Source of the DNA: Sporisorium sorghi
Taxonomy: Eukaryota > Basidiomycota > Ustilaginomycetes > Ustilaginales > Ustilaginaceae
Direction: 5' to 3'
Length of the DNA: 64,000 nt
Assembly: GCA_023212695.1 (NCBI GenBank)
Contig: JALCCG010000007.1
Location: forward strand, 124,001 to 188,000
Made by a program: the position numbers and the translations under genes. Under the pieces are notes generated by a model. That model ran no database searches. It was given only the letters and a program-made list of their open reading frames with translations, and was not told the DNA's origin. Of this stretch, positions 1 through 8,865 are shown in pieces (the stretch's first letter is position 1; every line of letters begins with the position of its first letter).

Positions 1-437
1 TGCACATTCCATGGTTCGGCTCGAGGGTTCTTTAACCCCCTTTTATGTAAATGAATATTCGTTTCCCTATGAAGCAAGGCATATGCGCGCAGCAGCATTT
101 CTGCTAGAAGCGGAGCGTAACGCTCGTTCCCACGATATTTATATTGTGCTAACCACTCCCTCATCTGCGCATCGTAGGTCACCGCACTTCGGTTCAAAAT
201 AAAACTTCTTTTGCTCATGCTCATTCCAAACCTATTGCAGTCTGGACAACCAATCCCCCGTCCGCATTGCAGGCACCGGGGGTTAACGATCCAAGGGATT
301 TGCCTGGAACAGCCATAGCATATCCCTGGAAGCTCTCGAGCAAGAGAAGCGCTTTTACCACAAGCGAGACAGGTTTCGTTCATCGGCTTGAGCAAACGAT
401 GCATATGACCAAGCAGTTTGGCGAAGACGTCTGACAT
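1..437 (-). CDS. comFC: ComF family protein (ComFC), 3' end cut by the window
   Basis: About 145 codons are open from an ATG at 435-437 to the window edge without a stop, so the C-terminal part, which would hold the phosphoribosyltransferase domain, is missing. The N-terminal half carries the paired zinc-ribbon cysteines usual for ComF proteins: a CLACG motif, then CYGC, then CLQC and GCPDC, followed by a segment resembling the start of the PRTase domain (QYKYRGNERYAP). ComFC is needed for DNA transformation and is thought to act in the cytosol in single-strand DNA processing. A GAGGGG stretch lies about 12 nt upstream of the ATG; a TTG codon directly before the ATG is an alternative start. 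It follows comFA on the same strand after about 300 bp, the family's usual neighbourhood. Confidence 0.85.
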   Translation of the reverse strand, partial: MSDVFAKLLGHMHRLLKPMNETCLACGKSASLARELPGICYGCSRQIPWIVNPRCLQCGRGIGCPDCNRFGMSMSKRSFILNRSAVTYDAQMREWLAQYKYRGNERYAPLLAEMLLRAYALLHRETNIHLHKRGLKNPRAEPWNV

Positions 438-739
438 CAAATACGACAGCCCCTCTCCTTTTTGGGATGGTAAGTTGGATTTATTTACAGATACAAGAAT
501 TTTCAATAGATTAGTCAACCGTACTGCATAACATCCGATGGTTACTCCAGAGAGCACAATCTTTCTACAATCACTATAGCAATCCTGAACTGAAGATCAT
601 GAAGTGTATTCCAACTACAGCCCTCACAGTTTAAGACATCCAACAGTCATCGTCACCATATCCCGACAAAAACAGCGCCAGCCTATACGCTTAGAGTTCC
701 TAAAACTCCATGGGTAAAATTCCCCCTGTTCTTACTCCC
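438..739. other. Intergenic comFA-comFC, no gene seen
   Basis: About 300 bp lie between the stop of comFA and the start of comFC. In related bacteria comFB can sit here, but no reading frame of useful length with a ribosome binding site is visible, and no strong hairpin plus T-run was found. The ribosome binding site of comFC lies at its left edge. Confidence 0.5.
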
Positions 740-2662
740 TTACTCACTCGACAATTGCTCGAATGATCGTAAATACCCGCCTTTACCGGCGATTCGGTTC
801 ATTGCCTTGATTTGCCGAACGGCCGAGCTTTGGCATCGAGTCCACTGGGGTGCTGCAAATACCACCCGCCCTGCCGGATCATCCTTGGATCGACCCGCGC
901 GACCAGCCATTTGAATCAAAGCGGCCTCATCAAAAAGCTCGCTGTCTGCATCCAAAATAAACACATCACTCTTGGGAACCGTTACTCCGCGCTCGAGTAT
1001 CGTCGTTGTCACCAGCAAGCGAATCTCGCGGTTGCGGAAGGACATCACTTTGCTTGCCCGATTCGGATCGATGGATGATGTCCCTTCAATCGGTGCATTG
1101 GGAATCGCCTTGCGGAGCACCTCCAGAAAAGGCTCGATATGCTTAATGCGGGATGCAAACAGGAACACCTGAGCGCCGCGAGAAAGAGATGCACTTAAAT
1201 TACGGACCAAACCCGGGGGAAGCTTCTTTTCTTGCAAGCATCGGTTCACTGTGGGAATTTTAAGCTTATGTGGAACAGGCAGCGGATGACCATGAAAACG
1301 CGCGGGTACTTTAGCATGAGGCAAACGGCCTGCTGCCGCCTCCCGCTGCAACGGCGCTGGCGGGGTGGCTGACAGGTAGATATATTTCCCTCCTGCTTTA
1401 CAAGCCCCCTTGGCCGCATAATCCAGCATCGGATCATTATGATAAGGGAATGCATCGATTTCATCGATAACCACCAGGTCAAAAGCTCCCCTAAAACGCA
1501 GAAGCTGATGCGTCGTTGCCAGCGTGATGCTCCCTCGCTTCCACCGATCCGGACTTCCTCCATATAGCGTAACTACCGTCTCCTCCGGAAAAGCCTTGGA
1601 TAAACGGGGCGCAAGTTCCAGCACCACATCCCTTCTTGGGGCAGCGACCAACACGCGGCCACCTGCATCCAGAACAGACTGCAAAAGCGGAAAGATCATT
1701 TCGGTTTTTCCGGCCCCGGTCACCGCCCAGATGAGAAACCGGGCGAGCCCCGCGGAGCCCCCTGCGGGCGGCTCCGCCAAAAACCGCAGCGCAGCGCCAG
1801 CGGCGGCGCTCTGCGCTGCGCTAAGCCCCCACCGGCCCAAGGCCGCGGTGGGGGAACCCCCGGCCGTGCCCCGCACGGCCGACCCTGCTGCGCCATGCAG
1901 CAGCAGGGCACAAGCGCGGCTGCGCCCCATGGCGAGGCAGGCCTCGCAATAGGCGCAAGCCGCCGAGCCGCACGCGGCGCATGCCGTGCGGCTACGGGCC
2001 TCGCTGCCGCATCGCCGGCAGCGGGGGGCCACGGCCCGGCGGCGGAGCCAGCCGGGCGAATGGCGCGGGGCGGGCTGTGCCAGTCCCGCTTCCAAGCGCA
2101 GGCGGCCCAGCAGGACGCCAAGCTGGGCCGCGGAGCGCCAGTCGCCGGTGTCCTCCCCGGCGACCTCCGCCAACAGAGCCTCGACCTCGCCTGCAAGCAA
2201 GGCTCGTCCTTCCATACACTGAATCAGCAGCTCTGCCTGCTGCATCAACACAGCTCCATGTTCAACAGTGCTTCCCATCTCCATCAGAGACCTTATTCGA
2301 GCTCCATTCAACAACTGTATCTCTTTAAACAAAGCGCCCCACTGAGGCCTGCTGACTTCAGGCTCTTGAAGTAAAAACCCCCTTAATCCAAGGAATACAT
2401 AGTTCTGCCACTCTCGTACACTCCACTCATTCATTTCATTGATGGATCGAAATTCCTCGCGAATTTCAACAGCCCAGCCTAGCGGCATCTGGGAGGACAA
2501 CAATACAAATATCGGATTATTTGCACTCTCATCCAACCATCGCTTCTTTCCATACCACCACTGAAAATCCACCCGCAGATCTAAGGAGAGACGGCATTCC
2601 CATTTCTCGGATGTGCGAATGGCATATATAGCAATCTGCACGGACATCAACTCCAATATCAA
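740..2662 (-). CDS. comFA: ComFA, late-competence DEAD-box helicase for DNA uptake
   Basis: ComFA is the membrane-associated ATPase that helps pull single-stranded DNA into the cytosol during transformation. The 640 residues show a four-cysteine zinc motif pair (CRRC, CAAC, CAYCEAC, residues ~215-242), a Walker A motif TGAGKTE (~315-321), a DEID box (~400-403), SATPP, and the helicase motifs TTTILERG and QMAGRAGR near the C-terminus. The zinc cluster before the helicase core is typical of the family. The called start is a TTG; an in-frame ATG five codons later (2647) is equally possible, and neither has a well-spaced ribosome binding site. Bases ~1700-2200 are strikingly GC-rich and alanine-rich compared with the rest of the gene. 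Confidence 0.93.
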   Translation of the reverse strand: MILELMSVQIAIYAIRTSEKWECRLSLDLRVDFQWWYGKKRWLDESANNPIFVLLSSQMPLGWAVEIREEFRSINEMNEWSVREWQNYVFLGLRGFLLQEPEVSRPQWGALFKEIQLLNGARIRSLMEMGSTVEHGAVLMQQAELLIQCMEGRALLAGEVEALLAEVAGEDTGDWRSAAQLGVLLGRLRLEAGLAQPAPRHSPGWLRRRAVAPRCRRCGSEARSRTACAACGSAACAYCEACLAMGRSRACALLLHGAAGSAVRGTAGGSPTAALGRWGLSAAQSAAAGAALRFLAEPPAGGSAGLARFLIWAVTGAGKTEMIFPLLQSVLDAGGRVLVAAPRRDVVLELAPRLSKAFPEETVVTLYGGSPDRWKRGSITLATTHQLLRFRGAFDLVVIDEIDAFPYHNDPMLDYAAKGACKAGGKYIYLSATPPAPLQREAAAGRLPHAKVPARFHGHPLPVPHKLKIPTVNRCLQEKKLPPGLVRNLSASLSRGAQVFLFASRIKHIEPFLEVLRKAIPNAPIEGTSSIDPNRASKVMSFRNREIRLLVTTTILERGVTVPKSDVFILDADSELFDEAALIQMAGRAGRSKDDPAGRVVFAAPQWTRCQSSAVRQIKAMNRIAGKGGYLRSFEQLSSE

Positions 2663-3113
2663 GAGATATAAAGCGGGTAAAGGTCATGTGACTGATACCG
2701 TACTAGTAAGTTTAAGAAAGCCCATGTACCTTTCCTTTTTTCATTGCTTTCAATTTGCTTTCAATTGCTATCAGTAGAGAACTAAGTTAGACAACATATC
2801 TAATTCCATTAGAGAGAAACATGATCATGAAGATGGACAGCCGATATTCACTCGAACCACTCGGCCGTTTCATATCTACAGCTGCACCTCGTGCCAGGAT
2901 CGTCATATCATCAATAGCTCCCCTTTTCGATGTCCTTTGTCGGATCCTGTCACAATATGTTTTTTTATAAACACCAACGCACAATCCTATCCTCTAACAA
3001 CTTTTTTGAAAAAACGCAAAAAGCACACCTCTCACCTACGCGGTCGGAGTGTGCTTCACGCCTTCAACAATATGAATATGATCCTGGGAGCTGAAACAAC
3101 AACTTTTTGATGT
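2663..3113. other. Intergenic region upstream of comFA
   Basis: About 450 bp upstream of comFA. It holds the terminator of the next gene (3007-3056) and two exact tandem copies of an 11-bp sequence, TGCTTTCAATT, at 2745-2755 and 2756-2766. A 65-codon minus frame at 2787-2984 has no ribosome binding site or family resemblance and is not called. No clear sigma-A promoter was found for comFA. Confidence 0.5.
3007..3056 (-). terminator. Rho-independent terminator of the 3114-3536 gene
   Basis: Eight-base arms AAGCACAC (3021-3028) and GTGTGCTT (3049-3056) form a hairpin. On the minus strand it is followed by a T-rich tract (A-rich at 3007-3020 on the plus strand). It sits about 60 bp after the stop of the small membrane protein gene. 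Confidence 0.75.
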
Positions 3114-3536
3114 CTAACCCTGTACATAAGGAATCTGAACTGCCTCCATCGGATGCCTCAGATCGATCCGTATCACTTCATCTTCATTCGAATCTGCATC
3201 GGGTTCCCGTGATGCCTGACCATCGGATCTCCATGTCCCGTACACCAGTTCGATTCCGGACAAATGAGTCAGTCTTTGGACAATCTTCAGCGTATCATCA
3301 TAAGACTGGTCATCAAGGACGGTGACACGCACACGCGTCCCGCTCAGCAGGGCATACCATGAAAGGGCTCTTAAATACCATTCCACCTGCCGCTCATGGT
3401 TGGACGTGATCAGCACATAATGCCTGCGCCGCCCCGTGCCTTCACCGGCTCTTCTAAGATGACGGGCATGCACGATATGAACCAGAGCAACAGCGATCCC
3501 GTACACCGCGAGTATCCACAGCAATTGGGCAACCAT
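3114..3536 (-). CDS. Small membrane-anchored protein of unknown function
   Basis: I do not recognise this family. The start chosen is the ATG at 3536, eight bases after AAGGAGG; a GTG three codons upstream (3545) lies inside that ribosome binding site. The ~140-residue product has one N-terminal hydrophobic segment (residues ~3-20), a basic stretch (HARHLRRAGEGTGRRR) consistent with a cytoplasmic C-terminal side, and then an alpha/beta-looking soluble part with VRVTVLDDQSYDDT, which faintly recalls a nucleotide-sugar or Rossmann-like fold. The end is acidic. It is followed by its own terminator and is separated from degU by about 250 bp, so it is probably a single-gene unit. Confidence 0.65.
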   Translation of the reverse strand: MVAQLLWILAVYGIAVALVHIVHARHLRRAGEGTGRRRHYVLITSNHERQVEWYLRALSWYALLSGTRVRVTVLDDQSYDDTLKIVQRLTHLSGIELVYGTWRSDGQASREPDADSNEDEVIRIDLRHPMEAVQIPYVQG

Positions 3537-3710
3537 GAGACTCACCTCCTTCTCTTATCAACAATATATGCTGATCAGGAGGGGACGGTGACAGTTATGT
3601 AACCAGAGCCCACACTAAACTTGACGGGAACGGCTCTAACACAAATACACAGTTAGAATGTTGTTTTTGTTGCAATTATTGAGCTCGCTGAAAACTTATA
3701 TGCTCTATAA

Positions 3711-3741
3711 TATAACAAAAAGGAACCGCCCTTGGCAGTTC
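3711..3741 (-). terminator. Terminator downstream of degU
   Basis: Arms GGAACCGCC (3722-3730) and GGCAGTTCC (3733-3741) pair around a two-base spacer with one internal mismatch. An A-run at 3716-3720 gives the T-tail on the minus strand. It lies 40 bp after the degU stop. Confidence 0.75.
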
Positions 3742-3781
3742 CCTCCCTATGTAAGACGCGTCCGTGCATTCGGATCGGCGA

Positions 3782-4504
3782 TTACAACGTCACCCAGCCA
3801 TATTTGATCGAGTTGATAACCGCTTGCGTACGGTCGTCCACTTCCATCTTCTGCAAAATGCTGCTGACGTGGTTTTTTACAGTTTTTTCACTAATGAACA
3901 GGTATTCTCCAATCATCTTGTTGCTCTTGCCTTCGGCCATTAGTCTGAGCACTTCCGCTTCGCGCCTTGTCAATGGGTTATTCTCGCCTGCCACAAACTT
4001 GACTCCCGCTTCGCGCGTACCGCTTTCCGCCATAGCGCCTGCTTCGTTTACATAAGTCATCCGACGAAGCTGTTGAATCAGCTTGCCTGTTACTTTTGGA
4101 TGGATAAATGCATATCCCTCATGTACCGAACGGATCGCGTTAATCAGTGACTCGGCTTCCATATCCTTCAGGAGGTAACCGTTAGCTCCTTTGCGGAGCG
4201 TTTCAAACACATAACTTTCGTCGTCATGAATCGACAGTATGATAACCTTGATCTCAGGAAACATTTCACGTAGTTTCTCGGTCGCTTGAACACCGTTCTC
4301 TGTTGGCATGTTAATATCCATCAGCACGATGTCCGGTTTCACTTCGTTACAGAATTCAAGCACTTGAATTCCATCACCGCATTCACCGATGACGTCAATG
4401 TCGTCCTCCATATTCAGTATCCGCTTCAGACCCTCCCTAAACAGCTGGTGGTCATCGGCTAATAATACTTTAATAATCGCGTTCTCTTTCTCCATATGTT
4501 CCAT
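3782..4504 (-). CDS. degU: Response regulator DegU
   Basis: DegU is the DNA-binding response regulator that, with DegS, controls degradative enzymes, competence, motility and biofilm genes in Bacillaceae. The 240-residue protein has an N-terminal receiver domain (LLADDHQLFREGL acidic pocket; phospho-acceptor Asp ~63 in VLMDINMP; Thr/Ser and Lys switch positions in ILSIHDD and YLLKDME), a linker, and a C-terminal LuxR/NarL helix-turn-helix (LTRREAEVLRLMAEGKSNKM to KTVKNHVSSILQKM). The ATG at 4504 has AAGGAG seven bases upstream. It begins four bases after degS stops, so the two are co-transcribed, and a terminator follows. Confidence 0.96.
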   Translation of the reverse strand: MEHMEKENAIIKVLLADDHQLFREGLKRILNMEDDIDVIGECGDGIQVLEFCNEVKPDIVLMDINMPTENGVQATEKLREMFPEIKVIILSIHDDESYVFETLRKGANGYLLKDMEAESLINAIRSVHEGYAFIHPKVTGKLIQQLRRMTYVNEAGAMAESGTREAGVKFVAGENNPLTRREAEVLRLMAEGKSNKMIGEYLFISEKTVKNHVSSILQKMEVDDRTQAVINSIKYGWVTL

Positions 4505-4508
4505 CCGA

Positions 4509-5663
4509 TTACTCCTTTCTCTTTTCTACGTTCGTCGGGATATGAATCACGATCTTGGTTCCCTGGTTCTCGGCTGAATCGATCTCCATTCTCCCTTCGA
4601 GCAGTTCAACCCTCTCCCGCATGCCAATTAACCCAAAGTGGTCCCTGCTTTTCTGTTCCAGCAATTCGACATTGAATCCCAGGCCATTGTCCTGTACAAC
4701 GATTTTGACCAATTGCGCCTGGTAAGTAATCTCAACAAGCACATAAGTCGGGTAAGCATGTTTTGCAGCATTCGAAAGTGCTTCCTGCACCAACCGGTAG
4801 ATGGCCGCCTCCATCGCAGAAGAGAGACGATGCTCTTTCCCCCGTGTCTCGAAGATCGTGCGGATTTTCGATTTCTCTTCATAATCATGCACATATTTAC
4901 GCAGTGTGGGGATTAATCCTAGATCATCGAGTGCCATTGGACGCAGATTGAAAATGACTTTTCGCATTTCCTCCAGGCTCGAGCGAACCTGGCCCTTCAA
5001 ATCTACTATTTCGTCCTGCACCATCTTAAATTCCTGCTTCGCGAGCATTCTTTCTACAATTTCCGTCCTAAGAACCAGATTAGCCAGCAGTTGGGCAGGA
5101 CCATCATGAATCTCTCGGGATATGCGTTTCCGTTCTTCCTCTTGTGCCAGAATAATCTTCAGGCCAATCACCTGTCTGTTTTTCGCAGATTCGATGATTC
5201 GGGAAACCTGGCCCAGTTCTCCGGACAAGTATTCGAGCACCACGCCCATCTGAGATCCAATCGATTCTGCACGCTCCACCGAGTTCTCTACATTACGAAC
5301 CCGCTTCTGCAGCTCGTCTCGTCTTGCCTTCAGATACATTTCCTTCTCCCGGTAAATCATGAGGTCAAGCTGAAGCTGCGTTGCTTTCTCATACGCCTGC
5401 TTGATATCCTCTTCCTTGTACCGGACAAAATCCCGGCTAACCTCGGTCAGCCGGATCCGGGAACGGCGATAGTTCAGCTCTAGCTGATCTACCTTCTCTA
5501 AAGTTTCCGTCGTTTCTTTTAATGTCCGCTGCAGTTCATGATTGAGAGACGCGAGCTCCTGCCGCGACGCCTCCAATATTTCGAACATCTGGTATTTGCT
5601 GTCCTCCATCACTTTGATGGCGTTTTTTATGACACGGTCGATGGCATCGGCTTGATAATCCAC
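4509..5663 (-). CDS. degS: Sensor histidine kinase DegS
   Basis: DegS is a cytoplasmic histidine kinase/phosphatase partner of DegU. The 384 residues begin with a long coiled-coil sensor region (~20-160), followed by the HisKA_3 dimerisation/phosphorylation helix with EIHDGPAQLL (His ~186) and a C-terminal HATPase (N box VQEALSNAAKHA, G1 box QDNGLGFN, G2-like FGLIGMRERV). No membrane segment is seen, as expected for DegS. The length matches the family. The gene upstream ends 45 bp before it, so degS-degU could be read together with the secreted glycosidase gene or from a short promoter not resolved here. Confidence 0.95.
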   Translation of the reverse strand: MDYQADAIDRVIKNAIKVMEDSKYQMFEILEASRQELASLNHELQRTLKETTETLEKVDQLELNYRRSRIRLTEVSRDFVRYKEEDIKQAYEKATQLQLDLMIYREKEMYLKARRDELQKRVRNVENSVERAESIGSQMGVVLEYLSGELGQVSRIIESAKNRQVIGLKIILAQEEERKRISREIHDGPAQLLANLVLRTEIVERMLAKQEFKMVQDEIVDLKGQVRSSLEEMRKVIFNLRPMALDDLGLIPTLRKYVHDYEEKSKIRTIFETRGKEHRLSSAMEAAIYRLVQEALSNAAKHAYPTYVLVEITYQAQLVKIVVQDNGLGFNVELLEQKSRDHFGLIGMRERVELLEGRMEIDSAENQGTKIVIHIPTNVEKRKE

Positions 5664-5708
5664 GCACTCTACTCCATTTCTAACGTTTCATATACATATC
5701 ATACCATA

Positions 5709-8411
5709 TCATGATTCGATCGTAACGGTCTTCGTGTTCTTGTCCCATTTTACTTTAAGGCCTAATTGCTCGGAAACGAGACGAAGAGGGACCAAAGTCC
5801 TACCACCTTGAACCATCGGTGCGACAGCCGCCGAACTGCGCTTACCGTTCAGGATGAATTCCTTCTTGCCTACCGTCAGTTCCATGAGCATACCGCCTCT
5901 CAACACACCTACCCGCTGAGCGGATTGGTTCCATGTTGCTTGCCCGCCGAAGGCATCTAGAACATGCTTAATCGGAACGTAGGTGGTTCCATTTTTCAAG
6001 ATTGGCGCCGAATCAATTGCCACTTTGGAACCATTCAGCACGAGTGATTTTTGCCCAATAGTCATGACTGCTTTTCCAGTTGGAAGTCCTTCATTCCCTG
6101 ATTGGGAAGGCATCATGAACCTTATATCGTCAAAAGATACTGAACCCGTCAAAGCGCGCTCATCCTGACCTTCTTCCACGTTGACCACATACAGTCGCTT
6201 CATCTGCGCCGGGAATGCAATGTTATATCCACTCAGATCCATGCTCAGAGTCTTCCAGCCGCTCCAATCGATTGCTTTCGCCAGATCCACATATACGGTT
6301 TTTCCGTTATTGTCCTTCAGTTCAGCGCGCAGCCAATTCAGACTATTATCTCCTTCCACATCAATCGTCATGGACGTTGCTTGTGCAGGAATGGATTTCC
6401 CGGCTGTGCCGTTCAATTCCGCGTATGCGTACATTTTCTGTCCTAATCCACCTGTCATATCATAGGACAAATTCAAGACCTTCGAGTTTGCTTTTGTTCC
6501 GCTGCCATTTTTAATTGCTGCAGTACCGGTAACTGCTGGCACATTCGTGGTGAACTTCACAGGGTAACTCACGTTCTCGAAGTTCTCCCATGTGCTCTCT
6601 CCTGCAGCGGATAAAATAACAACTGTGCTAAAGCCGTCATATCGTGCGATAGCATAACCGACCTTCGTATTGCTGTTGACGGAGGATACCGTCAGACGTC
6701 CGTCTTTTACACTTCCTTTAAATCCGATGAACTCCCATTTCAGTGCGCTGCTCGGCACTTCCAGGCTCTGACCATTGTTCGTTACGGCCGTGACCGGCAC
6801 GGAAACGCTCGTTCCTGCCTGCAGCGGAGCACTCGACACGCCTGTGGTCAATGCGGCGATATCGTCCGCACCTAACACCTTAACTTGCATGGTAGCTTTT
6901 GTGCTGCCGCTTACTGCCGTCAGAGTTGTTGTACCCGGCTTGGTTGCCTTGATGCTTTGTCCGTTGACGGCCAGATTGCCGTTGCTGGCTTTCCAGGTCG
7001 GCTTAATGGAGCCGGCTTCTATAGGATTATAATAGGTATCATAGCCTTTCAGTTCATACGTACCCATCTGCCCGATGAGCAGGGTGTTGCTTCCGCTTAC
7101 CGTCAGACCTTTCAAGCTGCCCTTGGGTGCCGTTGAGAACACCCCAAGCGAGTTTACAATGCTGCGCTGCGTCGTGCCATATTCCGTGTTGAAGGTAAGC
7201 TCGGTATTGGTCTCGGCCAGTGGACGGTTGACCATCGTCGTCGAGCCGCCCCCGTCAAGGTTCATTCCCTTCCATACGCCAATCTTGGTCATGAAATCCT
7301 GCAGCTGCTGAAGGGTCATCCCCTTGCTATTGTCATTGCTCTCCGTAGCAATCAGATAGGCGTAACGTCCGTCTTTGGAGTAACCTACAGCTGTACGTGC
7401 CCGGCTTCCTCCAATCGAATTCACGTTTCTTGAGAATGACGTCGCCTTGCCGTTATCAACCAGAATGGTATGGCCGCCAATCATCATTTGAAGTGTAGTT
7501 GGGTCCAGTTCCTTACCTGATTTTTTGGACACCAGCGCATAATTCGCGTCCAGCTTTTGGCCGACAGCCAGATTTTTTTTCACGAATTCTGCTGCAGCTC
7601 CATGGGTTCGCAAAATAAAGCTACCTTCCGGTATCGCTGTGGGCAATCCCGCCATCACTGAAATATCCGTAATGACGCCGTCCGTTACCATAACCTCCGT
7701 TGGTGTCGTCGAGCTGTTCTTAGGACGCTCAACCGCCTTCCATGCACTAGTGTAGATATAAGCTGTATTCGCATGGCTATACGTTGATCCGGTGCCTTCA
7801 GGCGCATAGGAGACCTTGTTCATGCCCGCAAGCGGGAATGAAGCTCCATTCTCAGCCGTAACACTCCCCGAAAATGCAAACTCGTCCAGAATCGGCGTTC
7901 CATCGTTCGTTACACCAAAAGCGTACATACCTTTCAGATCAGATGGCGTTGACATCAACAAACCACTCGATATTTGAGCACCCATCGGAGCCCCTTCGCT
8001 GCCGGTATTAAAAAAATCACCGTTAATCGCAGCAACTGCGCCGTTCTCCTTCGCCATTCCGCCCGTGCTTTGTCTCGTTGTAAATTGATTTCCTTGCCCT
8101 GTCATGACATCCAGCTTCACGTATTTGTTATTGAGATCCACGCGGATGACATTGGCTAGCGATTTTCCCCCAGTGCTGTTAATGTACTGATATTTCATCA
8201 GAACCGCACCGGAAGTAATGATTTCTTCACCTAGTTTCTTAGCTGACGCGGATGCCGCATGAGCTACAAATGAAGACGATAGATTCTCTATAACCGGTAT
8301 TCCGTTGCTAAGCACAGGACCTACCCAGATAACCCCTGCCAGTGTAATAATCAACCATTTTTTGCCTACGCCTGATTTCTCAGTCTTCAGTGTTTTCCCC
8401 TGACTAACCAT
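5709..8411 (-). CDS. Secreted phosphodiester glycosidase-like (NAGPA) protein with stalk domain
   Basis: The product (about 900 residues) has an N-terminal signal peptide (after a short basic stretch, hydrophobic WLIITLAGVIWVGPVL, later AHAASA). Residues ~70-440 match the NAGPA/phosphodiester glycosidase fold, with AAINGDFFN, GGSRARTAVGY and the family hallmark MNLDGGGSTTMV. An Ig-like/Big segment follows (~440-525), then a beta-rich, carbohydrate-binding-looking region, and at the C-terminus a copper-amine-oxidase N-terminal-like stalk domain (two NGT(T)YVP / GRTLVPLR units). It probably cleaves a sugar-1-phosphodiester in the wall or in extracellular polysaccharide; the substrate is inference. 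The ATG at 8411 is preferred; a GTG at 8444 would add 11 residues before the signal peptide. It ends 45 bp before degS. Confidence 0.85.
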   Translation of the reverse strand: MVSQGKTLKTEKSGVGKKWLIITLAGVIWVGPVLSNGIPVIENLSSSFVAHAASASAKKLGEEIITSGAVLMKYQYINSTGGKSLANVIRVDLNNKYVKLDVMTGQGNQFTTRQSTGGMAKENGAVAAINGDFFNTGSEGAPMGAQISSGLLMSTPSDLKGMYAFGVTNDGTPILDEFAFSGSVTAENGASFPLAGMNKVSYAPEGTGSTYSHANTAYIYTSAWKAVERPKNSSTTPTEVMVTDGVITDISVMAGLPTAIPEGSFILRTHGAAAEFVKKNLAVGQKLDANYALVSKKSGKELDPTTLQMMIGGHTILVDNGKATSFSRNVNSIGGSRARTAVGYSKDGRYAYLIATESNDNSKGMTLQQLQDFMTKIGVWKGMNLDGGGSTTMVNRPLAETNTELTFNTEYGTTQRSIVNSLGVFSTAPKGSLKGLTVSGSNTLLIGQMGTYELKGYDTYYNPIEAGSIKPTWKASNGNLAVNGQSIKATKPGTTTLTAVSGSTKATMQVKVLGADDIAALTTGVSSAPLQAGTSVSVPVTAVTNNGQSLEVPSSALKWEFIGFKGSVKDGRLTVSSVNSNTKVGYAIARYDGFSTVVILSAAGESTWENFENVSYPVKFTTNVPAVTGTAAIKNGSGTKANSKVLNLSYDMTGGLGQKMYAYAELNGTAGKSIPAQATSMTIDVEGDNSLNWLRAELKDNNGKTVYVDLAKAIDWSGWKTLSMDLSGYNIAFPAQMKRLYVVNVEEGQDERALTGSVSFDDIRFMMPSQSGNEGLPTGKAVMTIGQKSLVLNGSKVAIDSAPILKNGTTYVPIKHVLDAFGGQATWNQSAQRVGVLRGGMLMELTVGKKEFILNGKRSSAAVAPMVQGGRTLVPLRLVSEQLGLKVKWDKNTKTVTIES

Positions 8412-8444
8412 GTAATCGTAACTCTCCCATCTCTCGTTCAACAC

Positions 8445-8865
8445 GGATGCCGAACATTTAAAGTCTCAAATTAATAGACTTCATTTTTGAGAAAAAGTTA
8501 CGATTTTGTTATAAAAAAAACACTTTCGCGTATCTTACATCAAGTTCTAGCAAAAATGTAGTAGCATTTTTTGAGAGTGTATGTAATTCAACCCTATGTT
8601 ACTATAATTTCATCTAAAAGTAACTAGTTTGTCATAAACTATATTCCTCTTTTTCCAATTAATTATTAAAAAAAGCTGATACCCATAATAGGCATCAGCT
8701 TTATAATTGTTTCATTTTTGTAATAAGTCTGTGTCGGTTAATAGAGTAATGCTCTATTAATGAACGAATTAGATGATATATTTCACTGTCGCTGACCATG
8801 ATTTACTTTTCGAAAAGATGCCTCGGCCAATGACTCAGAAGTCTATAACTTTTCAGATGAAAAGT
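8445..8865. other. Intergenic between metK and the glycosidase gene
   Basis: AT-rich region of about 420 bp. The right part holds the metK terminator; the left part is a long leader for the glycosidase gene. A weak A/T-rich hairpin with arms CAAAAATG and CATTTTTTG lies at about 8550-8572. No gene is seen. Confidence 0.5.
8664..8703 (-). terminator. Terminator downstream of metK
   Basis: Arms AAAGCTGAT (8672-8680) and ATCAGCTTT (8695-8703) form a stem, extended by CC/GG pairs next to the loop. The minus strand continues into a run of seven Ts and an AT-rich tail. It lies about 160 bp after the metK stop. Confidence 0.75.

Noticed and set aside
1720..2196. 158-codon minus frame inside comFA
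   Set aside because: Out-of-frame reading of the GC-rich part of comFA; no motifs.
2663..2800. ComK box in front of comFA
   Set aside because: A/T-rich tracts are present but no properly spaced pair of AAAA-N5-TTTT boxes could be found.
2787..2984. 65-codon minus frame upstream of comFA
   Set aside because: No ribosome binding site, no family features, composition unlike neighbours.
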